Source: Certhia americana
Taxonomy: Eukaryota; Chordata; Aves; Passeriformes; Certhiidae
Reading direction: 5' to 3'
NCBI GenBank assembly: GCA_018697195.1
Contig: CM031858.1
Span: forward strand, 104,939,406-105,003,405
DNA length: 64,000 nt
Positions 40,501-52,064 of this stretch are shown here, piece after piece; positions within the stretch are counted from its first letter, which is position 1; each line of letters opens with the position of its first letter. A program made the translations under genes and the position numbers. The notes below the pieces were generated by a model, which searched no databases, had not been told where the DNA came from, and saw only the letters and a list, made by a program, of their open reading frames with translations.

Positions 40501-40820
40501 TCATCATAGAACTACAATGAAAAATACGGTATAAAAAGAGCTAAATACACTTCCTACTAATATTTAGAAGAATCGTACCTCTGGCACAATGCCCTTCCAA
40601 GAGCATGAGGTCACAAAGAACCCAACAATAAATACTAGATGAGAAGACACTATTTTTTTTCCTGCTCTCAAGTCAGTTTGAATCCAACCTTTTGGTTTTT
40701 TTCTTACATGTGTGAGAAAAGTTTACACTGATCGCATTCCTGCTTTACAGAAGTCTTACAAAAAACCCAAAAAGATCAAAACCAAAGATAAAAACCAAAA
40801 CTGAAACCTCAAACCCCCAC

Positions 40821-40847
40821 ACAAACAAAAACAAACAAACAAACAAA
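40821..40847 (+). repeat. (AAAC)n microsatellite
   Basis: About six AAAC units, one with an extra A, at the end of a 90-base A/C-rich strand-asymmetric tract that starts near 40,758. Confidence 0.9.
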
Positions 40848-41257
40848 AGTACATTTGGAGTTTCTTCATAATTGCTTTTCCCTAAAGGCATCTGCCTTTC
40901 TCCGGCTTCACAAAGCTAAGATCAGAGGTGAAATTAAGAGAAGGAATGATATGTACCCTTTTTGTGTGTGTTCTTTGCTTAGGCTTTGAATCATATCTAT
41001 TAATGAAAACTGAAACTGAACTTCCACCAAAATGAGGTGACTAATAAATGAGGAAATTGCACGTTCTTCAGTAACCAGTTGTTACCAAAGTTGTAAATAT
41101 GACTGGGGAGAAACATTAACTACAAGCAGTCCACCTTTTAACAGGCAAGAGGATCCAAGACAGCAGAGAAAGCAGCCTTAGAAAGAAGTCCTTACACATT
41201 TACAGGCCATCCTTTAATGCTGAAGGGAATCCAATGCATGCTGCAGCACACTTACAT

Positions 41258-41284
41258 GTAAAGTTGGAGGGGTAAAGTTGGAGG
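41258..41284 (+). repeat. 12-14-bp tandem duplication
   Basis: The word GTAAAGTTGGAGG occurs twice with one base between the copies. Small local duplication. Confidence 0.8.
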
Positions 41285-44200
41285 TTCCCAAGTCAGAGCT
41301 AACCTACCAAAACCTGACTCATTTAAATGTGTGGAAAAATAGAATCCTATTAGTGTGGCATTAAATATTTATGGGCACTTTCAAAGATTCAAAATTTTTA
41401 GTTGAGGCAAACACATGACTCACCCTTTTGCCTGAGCTTTCTCAATAGTTTTCCACGGCTTTAGCAATATCACGTGTACAACATTTTACAGACAATATCT
41501 CTGCACTCCTGAGGATAAACATACATAATATCCACAGGAAACATTCATAATATGGAAATATTTATTTCTTGATCTGATTTGCTTCAATTCTTTGCAAGAT
41601 GTTGATGATGTTTCTGGAAAATTTTAGCAGCATTTTCTCCTTTATGCTTCTTTCTGACAACAGCTGAGTCAATGGTCATAAGCTTTGTTGAGACATGAAC
41701 TAACTGTTATGTTCTTTCCATGACATTTATTTTCACTTTAAAAGAGTAATTCTTCAGAAAGTTAGAATCATACCCCAGAAGGCTTTTACATGGAGTTAAA
41801 AAATGTTAGTATTTCTGAAATACTGAGGGAGTCTTGCCAGCGCTTACCCCCTGACTCTATCACAAACATATTTAACTTTCATGTAAACATAGACCTCTTG
41901 CTTGTAATACTGCAAAAATATTAATCCAGAAGATTCTCCTTTCTCATCCAAATAATTTATTCATTTGTCTAGCTTATTAATTCATTGCAGAAAAAAATTT
42001 GGCAAAACAAAGTAACATATATATGTATAATCCTGACAGGTCATGCATGACTTTAAAATATACTTTTAAACATTTTTCTTAAGGATATACAGTCGGAGAC
42101 AAGAATCATCCTTCTAAGATAGAGAAGACTGAATTGCAGTGCTTCAGATATTATAAAATTCATCCAGAGGGATTATCTATTATCTAACAAATGGCTGGTG
42201 CTGAAAACCTCTCCTGCATGGAACACATGCCTAAATTTGTTCCAGGGCTTAACTGTCCTTTAAATTGGAAATGTATCTTATTTTAAATAAGCGTATTGCT
42301 TCTTACTCTGTTCCCCATGGATAATGAAGAATGGGTTGTTTCCCTTTTTGCAGCATCCATTTATAGATTTAAAGACTACAGTATGTTCTACTTTAATCTT
42401 GTTCTGAACTGTGTAAGATTTTTGAATCTTTGCCTTTGGAAATTCATAACACTTTAGATCATTCTCCTTTGAAGTATCTTTAAGATATTGTGATTATCTT
42501 GAATGTCATCTTGAACGACAGAACTGAAAATCAGACAAGGATACAGCTGAGACATGACCCTTATGCAAGAATTCAAATATCCCAGATGTGGCACTTCCAT
42601 TTAAACATCAAAATATGTACTATTTATGCTTTTATTTCAGTCATGCTTTGGACTCTATTTTTCCTACTCTGCCACCTTCCTTTCCCTGAGGTTCTGGCTG
42701 AAGTCCCTGGAGCTGCTTCAGGCTGTTGCAGTAGACCCATAATGGGAGTAATGGAAAATTAGAAACTGCCCAAACATAACAGAAACAAGAAATTTTCTTT
42801 TAGGCTTCTGACCTAGTGATTAGTATCTGGTGAAGAGGCCTTGACGGTCATTGCTACACACTAACAATGAAGTTTCTTCTTCCAATGATATAGTCATAAA
42901 ATATTTAATTGACTTTTTTTAAAGCTTGGTTTGTGTTACCAAAAATCATCTTAAAAATAAAATTATATTGAAAAATTATATTAGCCTGCCCAATCTGCTA
43001 ACATATCCTTACCCATGAACATGAATATAATGTCATCTTGAATAATTTTTCCTATATCCTAAAGAAAATAATTGCATTAATTGTTTGAATTTTTTTCAGA
43101 AAATAGTTAAAGCCAACATCATTACGGGTATCCAGTTTATGGAATGCAGCTTAACTTTTCTTCTGCTGAGTCTCTGAGTCACTTTCTTCATAAAGCACCT
43201 GCGGACATTTCATCTTGTGGTAAATTGCAAACTATTTTCTGTGAAGCTTTTTTAGTTTTTTCATATACTTCTATAATTAGGTTAAATTTGGATGATTCAT
43301 GATGTTAAATGATCCTCAAGGCCATGCTTCCAAAAATCTTCTGTAGTACCTCATTAAATGCAAACCAATAAAAGGCAACAGCTATTCTGCATAAATTATC
43401 TCAAGGTCTTCTGATACTTCCTGCACATCCTAGCACAACAGTGGCCTGGCTAGACCGCTCTGTCTCCTCAGTTTGTATGTGACATACTAAACCAAACTTT
43501 TTACCTACGAATAAAAAGTTAACAGCACAAAGGAGAGAGCAGAGGAGTGAAGACGCACATACAAGCAGTAAGCATCAAAAAGATGTGAGTTACAGAAAGT
43601 TGGGTTTGCATCCTCCACTTTTGGATAAGTTGCTGGGCTGGAATCCTGTTTATATTATCAGTCTGTGTGCAAGATTCTATCAAAGACAGAAGTAAGGATT
43701 TGTCCATGGAGCCATGTGACATAGCCATGAACATCCAAGTTGTATTTTTTGACTGATGCAAAGATATGTTATAGAGCTCAATAGTCTCTAGGAAGTCCAG
43801 GAAGGCATTATCATCCACTTCCATAAGGAAAATGAAATACTTTCACGCTACTGCATCCTCCAGCATAGTGCAAATCCGCAATAAAGCACAGTGTATCAGA
43901 AGGCAACACAGCTGGCTGGCTTGTAGCAGAGGAGTCCAAGTTGCCTTTAAAAGGGTATTTGACCAAAGAGTTCTGTGTTCCAGAACGTCCCTGTAGTATT
44001 GCTACCTATTCTGTTTTCATTGAGGTGGTTTGGGGTTCAGATTAACATGGGTGAAAATCTCTAGAAAAGAGCCTGCAGCACCTCTTCCCCAAGATGTCTT
44101 CATCTGGCAGTGGCATGACAAAGCAGAAAGGGGATCAGGGACTGTGTGACAATATCTCTGTGAAAAAACCTTCCTCTGCTGCACATATCTATATCACTCT

Positions 44201-46158
44201 TCTTCTCACAGCATGGATGATTAAACACTGTCAATCCTCATGGCCATGCCCCATGTTCCTGTAAATTCATCTTTACCTCCTTTCAAAACATGGTCTGCAT
44301 GCTTTCCAGGGCCTGTATTGTGCTTGTAATGTGATGGCAGCAATTGTAAATACACATTTTTCACTCACCATCTCACAGCTGGAGCAATGCTGGTTTTTCC
44401 TGTGGGTTGGACTTATGTTAAAACAGCTCATGAACACATACATTAATATCTCTACAGCCACCTTTCTGTGTCCTCTCCTCTGAATGAAGAAGAATCATGA
44501 ACCCATCAGCCTGTAAATTTATTTTCCCTTCCTGATGAGTTGCTTCCAAGGATGTGGAATAGCCCTGGGGATGTCCCTGGGTTTGTGAAGGTTTTCAGGA
44601 CACTGTTACAGAGGCTCACCAAAAGAGTACTATACCCTCCCTCTTTTCCTAACCACAACCCACGACCACTGGAGCACAAAAAAATCTCTATTGTTTATTT
44701 ATTGCAATGTGTGTTGCAGTACGTGAAAGCAAAAAATGAAAAAGCTTTTCTTCAAGATACACAACAGCTCTTCCACTTACCCTTTAATTTGTTAAGCAAG
44801 TGGCCTGAAATACAGATGCAGTGGAATCCCCACTCTCAGCATTGCAAAAGAAAAGAAAAGAGATTCAGAAAATACAAGCCTACAGAATAGAATTCTGGCT
44901 TTGTTTTCCCTCAGCCCAATATGGAGACTCAAATTTTCCCCTCCAAGATAGCTGAGTACAATTGCAATATGTCATGTACAGCAAACACTTGGTTAGTGCA
45001 CCCACACTCATCACTGTGCTGACGTGGGAGGTTGCCACTTGCACTTCAGTGAGCTGGCTGAGGTGTAATGTACCTTTCCAATAAACTAAATTACACTGCT
45101 CTGCTAGTGATTCCAATGTAACTTCAGCCTCAAATGCACTCTTTTCTAGCTGTCCACAAAACTGAAATTTGTGTGCACTCTGCCAGCTCACTTTTCAACT
45201 GTGGAAATGTACTTTCCTTGCCTTGACAAATGTAAGCTGATCTTGCTTTTATCCATTTAGAACATGTCTGGAAATGGAACCTTTACAATGCACTCCACTG
45301 GCCATGCTTTCTCTTACTTTTTAATTTTCTCCTACTTGTCAGGGATATTTCCTTCTGGTTCCTGCTGCCATGTGGAGCCTGTCACCTAAACCCATGTGAT
45401 GTAGAAGAGGAAATTATTTTATGCCAGTTAGCAATAGATGCTTTCATCCATATCTATGCATTCTTCTTGTTTTCCAGCATCTCATAAGCAATTGCTTTCC
45501 CAGGTAGTACCAATGTCACAGGTTGAAGCTCTGTGATGGGGCTCCCCTCTGTCCTGAGACACACTCTGCTCCCTACATGACAGCTGTCACCACCAGCTAA
45601 CAGTGACATGTGAGGAAGCAAAGGCCACTCCAGAGAGTTGCAGCACCACTCACTTAAGGATTTGTGGCCTTGACTCACTGGGGGTGTATCCGGATTTCCA
45701 TGATTACTTTTAAAAGGTTATAAAATCAACTCAGAAACTTCTTAATAGTGACGTGGTTATAGCCATTAAACAATTTTTTTCCCTAGTGAAGTTTTTTCTT
45801 TTCGGGTGTATGTTAAATGACATAAAAGTAAGATCAATTACTATACTATATTGGCCTTGGACACATTTGCAGATTTCTAATGGCTTTAAATGAAAAATTG
45901 CTTGCCTTTGGCAAGTGATTAATTAATTATATTTGAAAATTTTATCTGTCAAGATAATGAAGTTCAAAATTCACTTTGAACATAAAGAACATTACTCTAT
46001 GCAATTTTCATAATATTTAAAATTTTGGATGAAAAAATAATTCCAGAATATAAGCTAAGTTTCAAGGGAGCTATTTTCCTTAAATAAAAAAAAATATTTA
46101 GGAATTTTCTGTGTGGTTAAACCACCATCCAAGATGGTCTGATTAGAGCACTGATGAG

Positions 46159-46718
46159 TGTTAACCCTGGGAAGGCAGCTAGGCCACACAAAACCACTTA
46201 TGCATTCTCTTATACCAGGATGAGGAGAGAATCTGAAGTGTAAAAGTGAGAAAATTTGTGGGTTAAGATAAGGACAATTTGATAGGTAAAGCAAAGCCAT
46301 GCACAAGCAAAGTAAAACAAGGAATTCCTTCAGTACTCCCAGCACACAGATGTATGGTCAGTCATCCTCAGGAAAGCCAGTCTCCATCATGTTAGCAGAG
46401 CCTTCAGAAGACAAACATCATCAGTCTGGATTTTCCCTCTTCTTCCTTTTTTCTCCCAGCTTTTACCACTGAGTACAGCATCATATGGCACAGGGTACCC
46501 CTTTGATCAGTCGATGTCTCTTGTCTCATCAGCATCCTCTCCCAGCTTCTTGTGCATTCCCAGCCTTCTGGCTGGTAGGACGGAGTGAGAAACAGACAAA
46601 CCCTTGATGCTGTGTAAGCACAGCTCAGCAACAACTAAAACATCAATACTGTTTTGGTCACCAGTCCAAAATGTAATACTGTGCATACTATGAATAAAAT
46701 TGCTCCATCCAAAAGACA
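46159..46718 (-). mobile_element. Nearly complete solo LTR, ERVL-type
   Basis: About 560 bp matching the avian LTR family in reverse orientation across its whole length. On the plus strand, in order: TGTTAACCC...GGCAGCTAGG at the left; GAGAGAATCTGAAGTGTAAAA near 46,213; TGTGGGTTAAGATAAGGAC near 46,257; the GCAAAGCC...AAACAAGGAATTC block near 46,290-46,328; CAGCATCATATGGCACAGGG near 46,476; CTCCCAGCTTCTTGTGCA near 46,539; and CTCAGCAACAACTAAAACATC near 46,622. The right edge AAAAGACA ends near 46,718. The TATA position near 46,459-46,475 has decayed. No internal retroviral genes are present, which fits a solo LTR left by recombination. No target-site duplication is clear, so edges may be off by several bases. 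Confidence 0.87.
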
Positions 46719-48175
46719 TACAAATATTAATAGTTTCTGTAAATCTGAATAAAAATAAAAGAAGAGTAAGGGAAAGGGAAGCCTGATGATTAAGAAGTTT
46801 CCTTTCTTCTTCTTGTTAGGCATATTTCCTAGTGTCTTCCATTGCTATGTGGAGAGTCTTTCACCTAAAAGAATTTGGATACATGCATTGGTTTTCATGT
46901 CTAGCAACAGAATACAAGTCAGTCATGATTTGTATGTGCATATCTCTCACCCCAGATTACATCAGAGTGAAGGAAGTAATTAACAAAAAACTTCCAGATT
47001 ATTTGCTAAGGCTGTCCGCTCCAGCTACTCTGCTGGATGATAAGTCTAACTGAATACTCCCTGGTAATATTTTTCATGAAAATGCTTTAGTTCTTGGATT
47101 AATTTCAAGTTTTAATCTTTTTAATATAACTTAAAAAATGGAAGCACATATTTCCAAGTGGATTTTTCTCGGCCTCGATGTACTGTACCACCATTTAATG
47201 TATTTGCTTCTGGATCTTTGCTGTTATCAGTCTTCCCCAATCTTACCAAAATGACAGAAACCAGTGAACAAAGAGTAGTACTCTTGGATAACTATGTGTC
47301 TTAGAAGAGATAGATTGAGAGCTGACAGCCATCCTTTTCCTAATACTACTAAGCTGAGGTGATCACCTTAAATGCAGACATCTGAAATTCACAAATTCAA
47401 ATTGGGTCATGAGAGTTAGAAAATTTTAATAAAGTGTGATGTTTGTCTGATTTCAATCTTTCCTATCCAGGCAGAAAGAGAAACCAAGGGGCAATTATCT
47501 CAGAATGCCTTTGTTGCTTTGATGTGGGACAAGACAAATTAGTGATCTTCTTACATTCAGATTTAAGAAACCACAAACAGAGGAACATACTTACTTAGCT
47601 TGTTTTGAGTGAAAAGGACTAGCCATTTATTTCTAAGCAGTCTCTACAGAGATCAAGGATAGACTAATTAACTTTAGCTTAATCTACAAATTAGACTGGC
47701 AGTCAGTATCCCACAGAAAAACACTTTCCCACTACAGTGGCAAATTGGTAAATAATCACCACTCCATACTCTGTTCATTTGCCACTGTCTTCTCTATTTT
47801 TGGGTAGGGATGAAGATAAACTGTCTGTTTCCCAGCAGAAAAGGGACTTGTCAGTCAGAACCGATTGGAAGTACCCTAATTTGGGATATATAAGGAAGAA
47901 ATTTGAAAAGAGCCTTTTAGTCTGTCTGGATAGTTACTGAGACTCCGGATGTAATTAAGAGTGCCAGCGTGAGGGTGACTAACTGATGATGTTTTTCAAT
48001 ATAAATTTCAGAAACAATGCAGTATTGCTTCTGTACTTTAAAAATGAAAATCCTTCTCTTGTTGAAATCAACGGAAGTCACACACTTAACATTCTGCTCA
48101 GATATGCTGTTCCTCTGAGTCATCAAGTAAGACTGCTAAGCATTTCACATTATGCATTCTATATTCAAAGACAAA

Positions 48176-48198
48176 ACATATACTTGACAAGTATATGT
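48176..48198. repeat. Perfect 11-bp inverted repeat
   Basis: The arms ACATATACTTG and CAAGTATATGT are separated by one A. It could be a cruciform-type site or a chance palindrome. Confidence 0.85.
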
Positions 48199-49287
48199 CT
48201 CAATACATTTCATTAATAAATATTTATAGACATTTATAAAAAGTGTACATTATCTGCCATATTTTTCAACATATTTAAACGAATATGTATTTCATTATCT
48301 TAAAAATACATTAAATGTTTTTTTCCTGCCAGTATCCAGATGCTCTTCCTACAGAATAGATTCTTTTTGCAATGGATTCATAAGAAAATTCTTCTTTTTA
48401 ATAACTCAGATTCTTTTTCTTTTTGTTCCCTATTTCTTTACACCTATCATTGTTACCTATTAACTTGATATGGCAACTAAAGCTTAAAAAAATGCTTGAA
48501 ACTTGGAATCATATCCAACATTTTTTGAATACAAAAATGTATTTATCTTTGTGAAACTTACAGAGTTGTATAAGTGTCTAACACCCTATACAACTCAACA
48601 TATGTAGTAAAGTATTAAAAAAGCAGACATGTCTACAATAATTGATACAGAAAACATTCCAAATCAGCTTCCATTTTAAATCCCAGACTTTTACTCACTT
48701 GGAATCCTCTGAAAAATGTTATTTCAATGGATACCAAAGGCGTGGTACCTGTTCATAAAACTTTGCTTTAATAAGATTTATTGTTGGGATTCAAGGGTAC
48801 TCTAGACAGGTCCTTGGTACTTGAGATAAATTCTAATGAAGTATTCTTCTCTCACTGGAACAGAAGTTATGAAGATTATCCAGTCAAGTATCCTTTGGCA
48901 ACTATCAGAAAAATCCAAGGAGACTTCCAGTTTTGTACTCCAAGTACTGCTTTTAATACTTTGTATATGTGAAGTTGATAGGATGACCTCTTAGCCAAGG
49001 TACAACAGGTATTCAGAGTAGTTTGGATACAATACAATTGTCATTTCAATTTCAATATCAAGCTTCAGTAGACCCCATGATGTCTGTCAAAAAACAAAAA
49101 TCAAAATCAAAATACTTCCCTGAAAGTATTTCAGGGGAAACTTTCATTATATTCTGAAGCATTTTTATTTTCTTCCAGTTACAGTTTTCTATGCTCAGTC
49201 GTTTCAGAAAAAAGTATTAATAAAATAGCCTATTTTCTGAAGGCATTGTCTGTAGTACGGAATCAAGGATGGCAACATGCACGAAAA

Positions 49288-49303
49288 CAACAACAACAAC
49301 AAA
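49288..49303 (+). repeat. (CAA)n short microsatellite
   Basis: Five CAA-type units followed by an A run. It encodes the run of valines seen in the antisense frame, a sign that that frame is spurious. Confidence 0.8.
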
Positions 49304-51845
49304 AAGATTACAGTAATTCATCCCAAGTGGTAGATCAACACTTTTGTTAGTATTGATGTTATGAAGAGAAATATCCATGAAATATTTAATTTTCCCATTC
49401 AGGCATCTAAATGCCCTTTTGCCATGCAATGAACCCCCAGTCAGTGTATGAATCATCCTGGTAATGAATCTCACACTCCTTGCTATGAGGAGGAATGAGA
49501 AGACAGATGAAAATGCACAGTGGAGGGTCAAATCCTTGACATGATTCTGGGCTGTTTCTCTAATGAGCCATTCATGGGTTTTACCTGTCACCTGTCACAT
49601 ACCTCTGAAGAATTTGTGGAGTCCATGAGTTCCCCTGTATCTCACCCTCACCTCTTATGGTCAGAGCAAATGGAGACTATTTACCCCCTCAGGCTCAGAC
49701 ATGTCCTTATGAAAAGTGTGAGAAGGATGTGGGATCAAGGGGCATGCTCCTTGCCTCTTCAGATCTAAACCCTGTTGTGTGCTTGTTCCTTTATTGTCTC
49801 AATCACTGCTTTCACACTGCTTTGATTAAGGATCTAATATAATCTCTTTTTAAAGTGAGTTTCTTAGTCATGCCCAGTCAGTGAGCTATTGAGGTAGATT
49901 ACTCCAAGAAGGTGTTTGTTCATTTAAAGTAGAAGAAACATTTTCTTCTGGTTATAAGAAGGATGTGTGAAGAAGATGGATGGTGATGCTTTTTTTATTA
50001 GCTTTCTGTTAATCCCATTAACCAAATAATAAGAATTAAAGCTGTAATATCTTAAGTGTCTGGATAAAACGTGTCACAGCAAGAGAGAAAAATTCATCAG
50101 TTCTGATTAGACCAAAAGAAGCATACACGGTACGATGGAGTCTGAGGCATTGAATTCTTCAGGGATGTGCAAATAATTCAATGTTCAGTTCAAAAAGAAG
50201 TGGCAGCAAACAGATTATTGTCTTTTGTATTAGGCATTTCAGGCTAAAATATCTCTTATCTTGTCTCTCATCCTGACAATTATTAAATGGGAACAATATG
50301 AACTGAACTTTTACTTGTTTTAATTCAGAGGCTCAGAAAACCAGAAAGCATTCCCAGTTCTTATCCTAGGTGTCCTTTGACTAATTCCAAGCCTGCAAGC
50401 ACACAGCAGATAGTCCTTTCAGTCAATATTCAGTAAGCAGTTTACTTACTCAGAAGTGATAAATCAGCAGGAAAAATATGTCTCCCATCAAAATGCTTTC
50501 CAGCGTGTCATTGCTAAGATTAAAAAAAGGGGGGCTTGGGTAAAATATTAATGTGTGCAATTTTCAGTGGGGATGTTTAGAGTATAATGTGAGGTGCCTC
50601 CTTTTCTGCATCTGATGGGATGTAGGTCAGATAGCCTACTTCTAATTTGATGTAGGTCTAGGATATGTTTGTAGGTATTGCTTCAATGGGATAACTTATC
50701 AATTACCAATACTCAACTATCTGTAAAATATTCTGCAGCAGTGCTGCACACCTTTTGTACATTTCCTTCATATTCTTTAGCGAGGCATTGCATCAGAGCT
50801 CCTTTCAAACTGCTTGTATCACACTGAGGATACATGCAAAGAATTATATTCATCAGGATTGCTATCTTGTGATCTATCTATATTGTAATATTCTATGGAC
50901 ACATTAATTGCTACATATAATACTCCATATGTTAATACATAATAATACATAATAATGTAATATATTATACAGTGCCTTGATAATTTGGAAGCTATGCAAC
51001 AATCTTCTGTGCTCATATTATGAGGACCAACAGCTGGCCACAGTACATGGCTCCATGCTTTACAGTTGTGGAACAAGAACCTTTACAAAAAAAAAAGCAG
51101 TTTTTTCTGTCAACCCTTGTATTTAGGTTGATACGAAATTCAAAAAAATTTAAAAGAGCTTCTCTGCTGTATAGGTTAATAGAGAAGAAGTGGCAACAGA
51201 AAATGTGGCTAGTACTCCTGAAATACTAGCCAGCAAATAAATAGAGGAATAACTTGAATGTGTTAGTATAAAAGAAGTGAAATGAGCATTGACAGTCATC
51301 CTTTCTGCTGAACTCTTTTGATATCATCACCTCATTCTCTTCTTTTATTTCCATTCTATTTGTCTCTTTACCTCTTGCATCATCTGACAGAAAGGATAGT
51401 AAATACCTTAAAGAAGGGACAGGAGTTTTTAAAAAACTGCACATGTACTTCAGTTCTGAGTTGATATTCTTAGACACTATTATAAACACTTAATAATGAC
51501 AACATTTATCAAAGAATTGAGGCAAAGGTGACCTATTTTAAAATTAATATTTCACTAGCACATATTCACCCTGGGGGTTTGTCCATTTGTATCTCTTTGC
51601 TGTTCTCTTAGCCTGATTTCCATATTCTATGTATTATCTTTTTACTACTGAAGCATTTAAGACTAAGGAAAAAAAGTTCCACTACATTAAGTGGGAGTTT
51701 TTTACCACAAAGTTTATGATTATAGAAATATACATAAGAGATTGCAATGTTTATAGGCTAGGAATAGAGATGAGCACACAAGTATTTTTTCTGTCCTATG
51801 TAACTAACATTCAAATAGCCTGTTATGCATATCCTCAAAACTATG

Positions 51846-51915
51846 TTATTTTATTTTATTTTATTTTATTTTATTTTATTTTATTTTATTTCATTTCATT
51901 TCATTTCATTTCATT
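51846..51915 (+). repeat. Composite pentanucleotide array (TTATT)9(TCATT)5
   Basis: Nine uninterrupted TTATT units (51,846-51,890) pass in register into five TCATT units (51,891-51,915). Written with another phase this is (TTTTA)n(TTTCA)n. Fourteen pure pentamers in a row suggest an active, length-variable microsatellite. The open frame across it encodes only a repetitive Phe/Ile/Leu/Tyr string and is not a gene. A CR1 tail lies about 65 bases downstream. Confidence 0.95.
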
Positions 51916-51979
51916 CAAAATTTCAATTAGTTTTTCAATGATGTATTTCGTGTTTTCAAGATTTTTTGGAATCCTTCTT

Positions 51980-52064
51980 GCAGTGGACTTGGCACTGTTA
52001 CGTTTGCAGCTGGACTTGGTGATCTTGAAGATTTTTTCCAACCAAAATGACTCTATGAGTCTAT
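51980..52064 (+). mobile_element. CR1 LINE, short 3' terminal fragment
   Basis: Matches the last about 85 bases of CR1 in forward orientation: GCAGTGGACTTGGCACTGTTA, then GCTGGACTTGGTGATCTTGA, TTTTTTCCAACCAAAATGA and the tail CTCTATGAGTCTAT. It is heavily 5'-truncated and non-coding. Confidence 0.92.

Larger units (their letters stand above)
34376..46158. other. Non-coding sequence, no gene seen
   Basis: This is the longest stretch without a recognised transposon. Open frames reach 131 codons (36701-37096, plus) and 128 codons (34443-34829, minus); none shows a family signature and most overlap frames on other strands. The part 34,440-34,900 is richer in G and C than its flanks and includes a short tandem repeat. 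A 101-codon minus-strand frame at 43519-43824 is unrecognised. The AT-rich interval 45,840-46,030 has clustered TTAATTAATTA-type homeodomain words and may be regulatory, which is inference only. Confidence 0.5.
46719..51845. other. Non-coding sequence, no gene seen
   Basis: No exon or recognised transposon. Open frames reach only 124 codons (49217-49591, minus), which includes a run encoded by a (CAA)n tract at about 49,288-49,302, so it is not credible as a gene. A short AATAC/ATA-rich patch lies at 50,934-50,970. Confidence 0.55.

Noticed and set aside
46109..46124. TGTGGTTAAACCAC as the outer edge of the LTR
   Set aside because: The bases that follow do not match the LTR; the consensus resumes at TGTTAACCC near 46,159. 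The earlier word is only a short palindrome.
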